Assembly: GCA_947258585.1 (NCBI GenBank)
Contig: CAMYIZ010000038.1
Span: 1-64,000 of the forward strand
Direction of reading: 5' to 3'
Length of the DNA: 64,000 bases
DNA from: an uncultured Haliea sp.
Lineage (GTDB): Bacteria; Pseudomonadota; Gammaproteobacteria; Pseudomonadales; Halieaceae
Made by a program: the position numbers and the translations under genes. Under the pieces are notes generated by a model, which worked only from the letters and a program-made list of their open reading frames with translations, was not told the DNA's origin and searched no databases. Each line of letters starts with the position of its first letter. The first letter of the stretch is position 1. Below, one piece after another: positions 36,570 through 44,409 of this stretch.

Positions 36570-39521
36570 CTACAGAATCTCTACCTGCAAGCCCAGCTCA
36601 GCCACCGCTGAACCCAGCGACTCGTACTGCTTGCGGCTGGTAAGCACTGCCGTGCTGGCCAGCGCCGGATCAAGGTAGCGCCGGGCTACCTGCCGCAGAT
36701 CCTCCAGGCTTACGTCCAGAATCGCGCGGCGAAAGGCTTCCCGCTGCTCGTGGCTGCGGCCAAACAGGCGCTGGTAGAAATGCTGCCTGGCTTCGCCGGC
36801 GGGGGATGCGGGCTTGTCCAGGCTGCCTATCACGCCCAGTATCGCTTCCTCCAGGGCGCTGTCCTCATGGCTCGATTCCAGCACCCAGGCGATGGCGCGG
36901 TCGAAATCCGCCAGCGTGTCCAGCAACCGCGGGTCGCGGTAGGAATAAAACCGGAACGCCGCGATGCCGGAGTCCTGGCTGGCGCCGCCGCCGTAGGCTC
37001 CGCCCTGCTCGCGGACGCTGCGGTGCAGGAAACCGTTGCGCATGAAGCCGCCGAGGACGGTCAATGCCGCCGCATCGGGGTGACCGACGGGTACGGTGGG
37101 GTAGGCGCGGGCACAGAAGTTGACCTGGGTGTTGGCAATCCACAATTCCCGCCTCGCCTCGCGCACCGGCGCGGCAGTAAACGAGGCCTGGTCGGGATCC
37201 GGATGGACGACAGCGCTCCACGCCGACAGTGCCTGGTGGCTGACAGCGTCCATGGCGTGTTCGTCGGCGATCGTCAGCAATTGCGGCTGCATGCGAGTGA
37301 CCGCGCTGTGTATATCGCGCAGGCGGCCGATAAAGTCCTGCAGCTCGCTGTCGCTGCCCAGGCTGTCGTCCAGCGCCTTCAGCGAGCGAATCCCCTCCAG
37401 GCCGCTGTGCAGGTGGTTGATTTGCGCCAGCGGGCTCATGCCCGCGCTCGCCGCCGTCATCGCCAGCCCGTGACCGTTGCCGGTGACGGACTGCTCCCGG
37501 CGGGCCCGGGCCTGCGCCACCAGTTCCCGTATGCGCCCACTCTCATCGAAACGGACCCGCTGCAGGCTGTCCTGCATCAGTGCGATCTGGGCCTCGCTGT
37601 TGCGCGCCAGCGCCTTGGAGGAGAGGGTGAAGCAAGCCTGTACCTGCTGCTCATCGTCCACCGCACCGCGCAGGGCGGCGGAAGCACCGATGCTGCCCAC
37701 CGTAGCGGCCTGGCGGTGCTGGACCTGCAGATAGTCCTCACTGCCCAGCCCCACCTCGGTCAGAATCCGCGTGTACAGGGGCAGCAGGCCGGTGGCGGTG
37801 GCGTCCAGCGCCGGCAGGGGACTGACCAGTTGCTGGTAGACCAGCCCGTTGGTGCCCTGGGTGTAGGTAGTCAGGGTCAGGCCATCCTGACGCAGTTCAC
37901 GGTACTCGGGCTCGGGCAGGCTGGCCGGCACGTCGGCCAGGGTGACTTTGGGCAGGATGCTCAGGTCGCCGACCTGCTGCTGGCGCTGTTCCAGTTTCTG
38001 CGCCAGTTCCAGGGTTGCCTGCTTGTCGGCCTCGCTCATGCCGGCCTTCAGCGCCGCCAGTCGCTCGGCCTCCCTGGCCAGCCGGCGCCCGGACAGTTCG
38101 GTGTCCGGGGTCATGACCAGGGTGACCCGGTGGGGGTTGTCGAGCAGCAGGCGCCGGGCCAGGCTCCGGATGTATTCCGGGTCGCGAATATTTTCCTGCA
38201 GGGTGGCAATGACCGGGTCGAGATCGAGTATCGCTACCGGGTCGGCGTAGTGCGTGGCCGGGCTCAGTGCCTGCAGGATCAGCTGCAGGCCGTAGGGGTA
38301 GCCGTCACCGCTGATTTCCCGCTGGTGGAGTTCCAGCTGGTGCAACACGGCCTCCAGCTGGGCGGGCGGGACGCCGTCCCTGGCCACTGCTTCGATGACA
38401 CCCAGCACCAGTGCCTCCAGGGCGTCGGCGGAAGCCGCTTCGCTGCCCTCGATACCACAGCTGAAGACCATTTCGCGCTGGGAGTCCTCCAGCCCGCACA
38501 GGGGCGAGGGAGCCTGGCCCAGGGTGGTAGTCTCCAGCGCCTGCATCAGCGGCGAGGCGCTGTTGTCCAGCAGTACGCTGGACAACAGCTGGGCCTCCAG
38601 CAGCTGCTGCAGGTCGGCGCTTTCGCCCAGCAGCCAGCCCACCACGATATGGGTCTTGCGTGCGGTGTCACCCGAGTCGTCCAGGGCATAGGGGCGCTCA
38701 ACCCGGCGTGGTTCGCTGTAGCGTTGCTCCAGCGCCACTTCGATGCGCTGGGGCAGGCGCTGGAAGCGCGCCAGCGCCCGTTCCTGGAACACCGCCTGGT
38801 GCTCGTGGGCGGGGATGTCACCAAAAGTCATGAAGATGGCATTGCTGGGGTGGTAGTGGCTCTGGTAGAAGGCCTTGAGCTCGGCGTAGCTGAGGTCGGG
38901 AATGTGCTCCGGAGCGCCACCGCTGTCGTAGTGGTAGGTGTTGGTGGGGAACAGCTGCTCGCACAGCGTCTGCCACAGGGTGCTGGGCACCGAGCTCCTG
39001 GCACCCTTCATTTCGTTGAACACCACGCCCTTGAACACCAGCTCACTGTCGGGATTGCCGGGCTCGGCGAATTCCACCCGATGGCCTTCCTGGGCGAAGT
39101 CCAGTGGGTCCAGGCGGGAGAAGAACACGGCATCGAGGTAGACGTCCAGCAGGTTGGCAAAGTCTTTGCGGTTCTGGCTGGCGAAGGGGTAGGCGGTCCA
39201 GTCACTGCTGGTAAAGGCGTTCATGAAGGTGTTGAGCGAACGCCGCAGCATCATGAAGAACGGGTCGCGCACCGGGTAGCGTTCGCTGCCGCAGAGAGCC
39301 GTGTGTTCGAGAATGTGGGCCACGCCGGTGGAGTCCGTGGGCACCGTGCGCAGTGCCACCAGGAACACATTTTCGCTGCTGTCCGCGGCCAGGTGATAGT
39401 GCATGGCGCCAGTCGCCTGGTGCTCGTACTGGTCCACCCGCAGTTGCAGGGATTCGATCTCGTGGCTGCGCAGCAGGCGGAAAGCGGCGTGGCTGATGGC
39501 GGCCGGTATGCTCTGGGTCAT
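36570..39521 (-). CDS. M16C-family zinc metallopeptidase (presequence-protease-like)
   Basis: Large insulinase-superfamily peptidase of 983 aa, the single-chain two-lobe M16C form. The inverted zinc motif HILEH is at residues 69-73, with the third ligand in VVFNEMKGA. No signal peptide is seen, so it is probably cytoplasmic and degrades small peptides. The Arg/Tyr pair near the C-terminus typical of M16C is suggested by EQGGAYGGGA followed by FYSYRDPR. The start ATG at 39521 follows CAGGACTACC. It converges on the CpxP/Spy-like gene with the terminator between. A 936-codon open frame lies antisense to it, judged an artefact of high GC. Confidence 0.9.
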   Translation of the reverse strand: MTQSIPAAISHAAFRLLRSHEIESLQLRVDQYEHQATGAMHYHLAADSSENVFLVALRTVPTDSTGVAHILEHTALCGSERYPVRDPFFMMLRRSLNTFMNAFTSSDWTAYPFASQNRKDFANLLDVYLDAVFFSRLDPLDFAQEGHRVEFAEPGNPDSELVFKGVVFNEMKGARSSVPSTLWQTLCEQLFPTNTYHYDSGGAPEHIPDLSYAELKAFYQSHYHPSNAIFMTFGDIPAHEHQAVFQERALARFQRLPQRIEVALEQRYSEPRRVERPYALDDSGDTARKTHIVVGWLLGESADLQQLLEAQLLSSVLLDNSASPLMQALETTTLGQAPSPLCGLEDSQREMVFSCGIEGSEAASADALEALVLGVIEAVARDGVPPAQLEAVLHQLELHQREISGDGYPYGLQLILQALSPATHYADPVAILDLDPVIATLQENIRDPEYIRSLARRLLLDNPHRVTLVMTPDTELSGRRLAREAERLAALKAGMSEADKQATLELAQKLEQRQQQVGDLSILPKVTLADVPASLPEPEYRELRQDGLTLTTYTQGTNGLVYQQLVSPLPALDATATGLLPLYTRILTEVGLGSEDYLQVQHRQAATVGSIGASAALRGAVDDEQQVQACFTLSSKALARNSEAQIALMQDSLQRVRFDESGRIRELVAQARARREQSVTGNGHGLAMTAASAGMSPLAQINHLHSGLEGIRSLKALDDSLGSDSELQDFIGRLRDIHSAVTRMQPQLLTIADEHAMDAVSHQALSAWSAVVHPDPDQASFTAAPVREARRELWIANTQVNFCARAYPTVPVGHPDAAALTVLGGFMRNGFLHRSVREQGGAYGGGASQDSGIAAFRFYSYRDPRLLDTLADFDRAIAWVLESSHEDSALEEAILGVIGSLDKPASPAGEARQHFYQRLFGRSHEQREAFRRAILDVSLEDLRQVARRYLDPALASTAVLTSRKQYESLGSAVAELGLQVEIL

Positions 39522-39556
39522 GGTAGTCCTGGTCGGTTCGAAACAAGCCCGCTATT

Positions 39557-40336
39557 CTAGCGCGAAATCACCGTCCCTGCTGTGGCCGGCACCAATTCGA
39601 TGCGGTAGAGCCAGGGCCAGTTCTTGCCGGTAACCCAGAGGCCGCCGTCCGCGGGGTTGCGGGCGATACCGTTGAGGACGTCGGCGTTCGGGGGACGCTC
39701 CCCCGGCGGTAGCAGGCCACTGAGGTCAACGCTGGCGGTGACCTCGCCGCTGGCCGGGTCGATGACAACGATGCGATCAGTCATCCAGACATTGGCCCAG
39801 ATTTTTCCGTCTATCCACTCCAGTTCGTTCAGGTGTCCGAGGCGCCGGCCCCGCTCCGTCACCGCCAGCGTGCGCAGATGGCGTCCGCTGTCCGGGTCGA
39901 GAAAGTGCAGGTGCTCGGTGCCATCGCTGTAGACAAGTTCGCGGCCGTTATCGGTCAGGCCCCAGCCCTCGCCAGGCAGGGCAAAGACAGCCACGGGGGT
40001 CAGCGCCTGCCGGTCGTACACCAGCATGCGCCCGGCGCGCCAGGTCAGCTGGTAAACCCGGTCGCCGAAGACCGTGAGCCCCTCGGCAAACAGGCGGGGA
40101 TGCAGGCGCCGCTGGTCCAGCAGCTCGCCGTCGGCAAAGCGGTAGCGCAGCAGGCGTGACTGGCCGTAGAGGCCGGTGCTGACGTAGAGTTCGCCATCGA
40201 TGATCTGCAGGCCCTGGACAAAGCTGTTGCGCGGCTGGGGTTTTTTTTCCAGCACCCGGTAGTTGAATTGCTCCACTGCCAGGACAGGGTTGGCGAGCAG
40301 CAGCAGCAGGCAGCTGCGCAGGATCAGCTTGTTCAA
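39557..40336 (-). CDS. Glutaminyl-peptide cyclotransferase (plant-type glutaminyl cyclase)
   Basis: Secreted enzyme of 259 aa that converts N-terminal Gln to pyroglutamate, five-bladed beta-propeller type. The signal peptide is MNKLILRSCLLLLLANPVLA. Blade motifs include NSFVQGLQIIDGELYVSTGLYGQS, FAEGLTVFGDRVYQLTW, LVYSDGTEHLHFLDP, HLNELEWIDGKIWANVW and PADGGLWVTGKNWPWLYRIEL, with conserved Gln, Glu and Asn positions of the family. The start codon is TTG at 40336, with GGGAGAA at ideal distance, and it overlaps the mnmC stop by four bases (TTGA). It is therefore translationally coupled to a tRNA-modification gene, a pairing without obvious functional reason. Confidence 0.88.
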   Translation of the reverse strand: MNKLILRSCLLLLLANPVLAVEQFNYRVLEKKPQPRNSFVQGLQIIDGELYVSTGLYGQSRLLRYRFADGELLDQRRLHPRLFAEGLTVFGDRVYQLTWRAGRMLVYDRQALTPVAVFALPGEGWGLTDNGRELVYSDGTEHLHFLDPDSGRHLRTLAVTERGRRLGHLNELEWIDGKIWANVWMTDRIVVIDPASGEVTASVDLSGLLPPGERPPNADVLNGIARNPADGGLWVTGKNWPWLYRIELVPATAGTVISR

Positions 40337-42351
40337 ATACGGTTTCTCCCGAGATCGCGAATGAGGAAGCGGGCCGGGGCCAGCGCGCGCACGAGCTCTG
40401 GTTCCAGAGGCAATGGTTCAGCGCACAGCTGGCTGGCCAGCAGCTCCGCCGCCAGCGGAGTCGAGGTCAGTCCCCGCGAGCCGTGGCCTGTATTCAGGTA
40501 GAGCCCGGGGACATACCGCCCCGCCCGTGGAATGGCCGTGCGGGCATTGTCCCGCAGCGCACCATAGTCGCACAAAAACGCTTCCCGGTCCGGTACCGGT
40601 CCCACCAGGGGAAGGTAGTCCGGGCTCGCGCAACGCCAGCCGGTCCGCCCCGGCAGGGGGCTGTCTGCGAGCCCGGCCAGTGAGGATTGCGCGGCGGGCA
40701 GCGCCGCCGCCAACTGCTCAAGGTTGTGGAACTGGTCACGCTGGCGCAACTGCGGATCCATGTCCCCCGGCGCAAACGTGGCGCCGATACAGTGCCCCTC
40801 ACCAGTCGCCGGGGCGATGTAACCGCTGTGGCACAGCGTCGCCCGCAGCCCCGCCAGATCGGGTAGCGGCGGTAGCTGGGTGGTCTGGCCCCGGATCGCC
40901 TTGAGCGGGAGCCAGTCCAGCGGGCCGAGTTCGCGGCAGTGGATTCCGGCCGCGACGACGGCGACCGGTGCCCGGGCCAGCAGTTGACCGCCGCTTGTTG
41001 CCTGCCAGGCATCGCCCGCCCGCTGTAGCTGAACCGGCCCGCAGTTCTCGCGCAGGGTGATAAGCGGATGCCGCAGCAGCTGCCGACAGATGGCAGGCGG
41101 GGACATCCAGCCCGAATTCGGGAACCAGTAGCCCGCCCCGGCCTGGGGCACGCCCAGCAGCGCGGAGGCACGCGCGGCGTCGACGACCTGTGCCAGTGCG
41201 GGCAGCGCCTCCAGCAGCGGCGCCATGCGCTCGAGTTCGCCGGTATCCGTCACCTGGTGAAAACTGCCGCACAGCGCGCCGTCGACCTGCGGTCGCAGGA
41301 CGCCATCGGCAAAATCCGCCCGGTAGTGGCGACTGGCGAAGTCGAAACTGCTGAGGGCGAAATCCGTCAGCGATGAGTGGCGGTGGGAGAGACGGGTGTA
41401 CAGCACCCCCTGGGCATTGCCCGAGGCGCCGTCGGCAACCTGGCCCTGGTCCAGCAGGGTCACCGGGATACCCCGGCGGGCGAAGGCGGCGGCAGTGTGG
41501 CAGCCCGCCAGCCCGGCGCCGATGATCAACACCTCCCGGGGTGTGTCCGGTGCCTGTGCGGGGATGTCCCAGGGTGTGCCCCGCGCTGGCACCGGGCGCG
41601 GGCGGACACTGAGCCGGCCACACAGCTGTTCCCGCTTGCGGCCAAAGCCGGGTACTTTGCGCACCTCGAAGCCGGCCTCCCCCAGGCCACGGCGCACCGC
41701 GCCGGCAGCAGTGAAGGTAGCGAAAGTGGCTTCGGGTCGGCTCAGGGCCGCGATTGCGGGCCACAGTGAAACGTGCCACATGGCGGGATTGCGCGCGGGG
41801 GCGAAGCCGTCCAGGTACCAGGCGTCCACCAGCGGGGTGCGGGCGTGGCCCAGGTCCTCCAGCACAGCGGTAACATCGCCCCACCACAGGTCGAGGACAA
41901 CCTCGCCCCGGTCGAACAGGGCTCGATGGGTGCCGGGCAGGGGCAGCGGGTACTGCGCCGCCAGGCTGGCCAGCAGGGGCGCCAGTTCCGGCCAGGCGGC
42001 TCCCGCCCGCCGCAGCTGCGCGACATCAAGGGGGAATTTTTCCAGCGCCAGATAGTGCAGTCGCCCGGGCCCGCCGGCGCCTGCGGCGCGGCTGCGCCAG
42101 GCCTGCCAGGTGAGGAGAAAGTTCAGTCCGGTGCCGAAGCCGGTTTCCGCCACCACGAAACGCTCTGCTCCCGGCGTTTCCCAGCGCGCCGGCAGCTCGT
42201 TGCCGGCGAGGAATACGTGGCGACCTTCGGCCAGGCCATTGTCGCGGGAGTAATACACATCGGTGAAAGCCGACGAAACCGGACTGCCGTCATCCTGCCA
42301 CTGCAGGGACGGACCCGGCATGGGTTGCCACGGGGCATTGGAGCGCTGCAT
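40333..42351 (-). CDS. mnmC: Bifunctional tRNA mnm5s2U34 biosynthesis enzyme MnmC
   Basis: Two-domain wobble-uridine enzyme of 672 aa. The N-terminal methyltransferase (MnmC2, residues 1-240) has LQWQDDGSPVSSAFTDVYYS and the SAM-binding VVAETGFGTGLNFLLTW. The C-terminal FAD oxidoreductase (MnmC1) starts with VLIIGAGLAGCHTAAAFARRG, then DGASGNAQGVLYTRLS and later YNTGHG-like NTGHGSRGLTSTPLAAELLAS. The ATG at 42351 (MQRSNAPWQPM) is chosen; the open frame continues upstream into the divergent SDR region but is not like MnmC. It is coupled to the glutaminyl cyclase gene downstream. Confidence 0.95.
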   Translation of the reverse strand: MQRSNAPWQPMPGPSLQWQDDGSPVSSAFTDVYYSRDNGLAEGRHVFLAGNELPARWETPGAERFVVAETGFGTGLNFLLTWQAWRSRAAGAGGPGRLHYLALEKFPLDVAQLRRAGAAWPELAPLLASLAAQYPLPLPGTHRALFDRGEVVLDLWWGDVTAVLEDLGHARTPLVDAWYLDGFAPARNPAMWHVSLWPAIAALSRPEATFATFTAAGAVRRGLGEAGFEVRKVPGFGRKREQLCGRLSVRPRPVPARGTPWDIPAQAPDTPREVLIIGAGLAGCHTAAAFARRGIPVTLLDQGQVADGASGNAQGVLYTRLSHRHSSLTDFALSSFDFASRHYRADFADGVLRPQVDGALCGSFHQVTDTGELERMAPLLEALPALAQVVDAARASALLGVPQAGAGYWFPNSGWMSPPAICRQLLRHPLITLRENCGPVQLQRAGDAWQATSGGQLLARAPVAVVAAGIHCRELGPLDWLPLKAIRGQTTQLPPLPDLAGLRATLCHSGYIAPATGEGHCIGATFAPGDMDPQLRQRDQFHNLEQLAAALPAAQSSLAGLADSPLPGRTGWRCASPDYLPLVGPVPDREAFLCDYGALRDNARTAIPRAGRYVPGLYLNTGHGSRGLTSTPLAAELLASQLCAEPLPLEPELVRALAPARFLIRDLGRNRI

Positions 42352-42389
42352 GTCCCTGGTTCCTGACCTTGTGCCGCCGCGCGCCCCGG

Positions 42390-43148
42390 TTACCCGGCGA
42401 CGGTATAGCCGCCGTCGATGGGCAGGGTCTGGCCCGTGATCCAGCTCGCCTGGCTGCTGCTGAGAAACAGCACCGCACCCGCCACGTCTTCCGGTGTGCC
42501 GTGCCGGCCCGCCGGAGTGCGCGCCATGGTGGGCGCCGACCACTCGGGGTTGGCGATGGTCGCCGAGGTCATCCGGCTCTCGCACAGGCCCACGGCCACG
42601 CAGTTGGCGCGAATGCCGATAGCGCCCCATTCGACCGCCATAGCCCGGGTGACCCCCAGCAGCCCGGTCTTGCCGGCACCGTAGCCGGGGATGATGCCCA
42701 TGCCGAAGTAGGAGCTCATCGAGGCTATGCCGATGACCGAGGCACCTCCGGCGAGTTCGCTCGCCCGGAGGGCATCCCGGCAGCCCCGGGCGAGCCGGAA
42801 TCCGGAGATCAGGTGGATGTTGACGGCGCGGACGAAGTTGTCCGGATCCCATTCGTCGAGGCCCAGGCTGGGCAGGGCAATGCCGGCATTGTTCACCAGC
42901 ACGTCCAGCTGGGTCTGTGCCTGCGCGACCGCGTCCACCTGCGCCGGGTTTTCCACATCCAGCTGCAGGTAGCGGTAGCCTGAGAGATCCGTATCGTAGT
43001 CCCCGGCACTGGCCCGGGTGCCGGTAATGGTGACTTCTGCGCCCGCGGCCAGGTAGGCCGCGGCTATGCCCGCGCCGATACCGCTGGTACCGCCGGTGAC
43101 GAGAATCCTGGCACCGCTGAAGTCGAAGTGTGCTGCATTGCTGGCCAT
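42390..43148 (-). CDS. Short-chain dehydrogenase/reductase (SDR 4)
   Basis: Classical SDR, 252 aa. Cofactor motif TGGTSGIG, NNAGIA, catalytic Ser in IASMSSYFG and active-site YGAGK are intact, with ASWITGQTLPIDGGYTVAG at the end. TGTRASAGDYDTD after the second strand gives no clear Asp for NAD, so NADP is more likely. It is 38 bp upstream of mnmC on the same strand, and divergent from an orphan gene. No pathway neighbour tells its substrate; it is not grouped with the SDRs at 29-34 kb. Confidence 0.9.
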   Translation of the reverse strand: MASNAAHFDFSGARILVTGGTSGIGAGIAAAYLAAGAEVTITGTRASAGDYDTDLSGYRYLQLDVENPAQVDAVAQAQTQLDVLVNNAGIALPSLGLDEWDPDNFVRAVNIHLISGFRLARGCRDALRASELAGGASVIGIASMSSYFGMGIIPGYGAGKTGLLGVTRAMAVEWGAIGIRANCVAVGLCESRMTSATIANPEWSAPTMARTPAGRHGTPEDVAGAVLFLSSSQASWITGQTLPIDGGYTVAG

Positions 43149-43327
43149 GGTTTTACTCTTGTTGGGGTGGAGTCGCCGTGGCGGTCTGCCCCGGCGCGGA
43201 AAAGCCTAGCAGATACCCCCGGCTGGAGCCATTGCGGCACAGTGCAGGCAGGTCCCGGCCCGGGGCAACGCTGGTTTTTGCCGCGGCCAGGCAGTAGACT
43301 TGCGCCCCTTGATTGTGAGGGCTTTTC

Positions 43328-43834
43328 ATGGCGCAGAACCAGAGTCAAACCATCCCCCGGGACAAGTTCCTGACCATAGCGGTCAACCTGTTGTACAAGG
43401 CGTTTCTTGAGAATCGGCGCACGGAGTCGAAGAACGTCTTTCGCGACATGGCTGCCGGCAGGTCTGTGCACCTGACCAATGTCCAGATGGAGGATCGCTC
43501 CCAGGTCCGCTTCGATGTCGCCCTCGACCATACCGAGTTCCGCGGCAAGCTGAATTTTGGCGCGTTCCGCGCCAGCCTGGCCATGCTGGTCGCCCAGCTC
43601 AGCGATGCCCTGCGCGCGGGCAAGGACATCAAGGTGTTTACGGACCAGGGCAACCCGGACAACGTCATCTTCGGGCTGACAGCGGCTACCGAAGAGGACG
43701 GCGAGGTCAACGTCATGGTGTTGGGAGTCGATTCCAGCGAGACCCGCGGTTCCATTGAACTGCGGCTGCAGTACCTGGACCCGCAGCAGTTCGCACCGGA
43801 AGCCGAGGTCGCGCCCGCGTCGCCGTCAAGCTGA
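43328..43834 (+). CDS. Conserved-looking protein of unknown function
   Basis: Cytoplasmic-looking protein of 168 aa that I do not recognise. It has no signal peptide, membrane helix or Cys. A helical N-terminus (DKFLTIAVNLLYKAFLENRRTES) is followed by strand-rich regions (SQVRFDVALDHTEFRGKLNFGAF, DNVIFGLTAATEEDGEVNVMVLGVD, GSIELRLQYLDP) and a Pro/Ala tail. Codon use is like its neighbours and the start lies behind TGAGGG at a suitable distance, so I consider it a real gene. It converges on the MaoC gene with 18 bp between the stops. Confidence 0.65.
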   Translation: MAQNQSQTIPRDKFLTIAVNLLYKAFLENRRTESKNVFRDMAAGRSVHLTNVQMEDRSQVRFDVALDHTEFRGKLNFGAFRASLAMLVAQLSDALRAGKDIKVFTDQGNPDNVIFGLTAATEEDGEVNVMVLGVDSSETRGSIELRLQYLDPQQFAPEAEVAPASPSS

Positions 43835-43852
43835 CGTCCCCGCGGCCCGGTT

Positions 43853-44317
43853 TCAACCGGGCTTTGGCGTCTCGATTGTTACCGTTTCCCGCTCCGCCGG
43901 CGCCATCACTTCCGCGCTGCCTGTGACGACCTTCTTCCCGTGCTGGTTCAGGACCAGGCAGTCCAGGGTCACCTGGCGTCGCCGCGGTTGCTTGTCCGTC
44001 ACGGTCAGCTGCACCGTCAGGGTGTCACCGATCTTCACCGGCAGCCGGAACGCCAGCGACTGGCCCAGGTAGATAGTCCCCGGCCCCGGCAACTGCATGG
44101 CCAGTGCGGCTGAAATCAGGCCGCCGCTGAACATGCCGTGGGCGATGCACTCGCCGAACGGGGTGCCGGCGGCGTAGGCCGGGTCCAGGTGCAGGGGGTT
44201 GTGGTCGCCTGAGGCCGCGGCAAACAGGCGGATATCCTCCATGGTGACCGTGCGGGTGCTCTCTGCCTGCTGGCCGATCGTCAGTTCATCGAAGGTATGG
44301 TTGCGCACTTCGGGCAT
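43853..44317 (-). CDS. MaoC-like (R)-specific enoyl-CoA hydratase/dehydratase
   Basis: Hot-dog fold hydratase of 154 aa in the PhaJ/MaoC group. The catalytic segment is AAASGDHNPLHLDPAYAAGTPFGECIAHGMFSGGLIS, which carries the Asp and His of the hydratase 2 motif, followed by LAFRLPVKIGDTL. It hydrates trans-2-enoyl-CoA, feeding beta-oxidation or PHA precursors. The ATG at 44317 with CAGGAGCCC just upstream is preferred to the open extension to 44380. It is divergent from hrpA, with about 92 bp between starts. Confidence 0.88.
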   Translation of the reverse strand: MPEVRNHTFDELTIGQQAESTRTVTMEDIRLFAAASGDHNPLHLDPAYAAGTPFGECIAHGMFSGGLISAALAMQLPGPGTIYLGQSLAFRLPVKIGDTLTVQLTVTDKQPRRRQVTLDCLVLNQHGKKVVTGSAEVMAPAERETVTIETPKPG

Positions 44318-44409
44318 GCCGGGCTCCTGCGGGGATTGTTGAAAGCGCGATGATACCTTAGTGTAGCGGGCCCCAAACACCCCGAAACCCAGCCCGCAGG
44401 AGCAGAGCG

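Noticed and set aside
36750-39560. A 936-codon open frame antisense to the M16C peptidase gene
   Set aside because: It mirrors the peptidase gene, has low-complexity Gln/Gly/Val-rich sequence, no known motif and no ribosome-binding site. It is a by-product of high GC.
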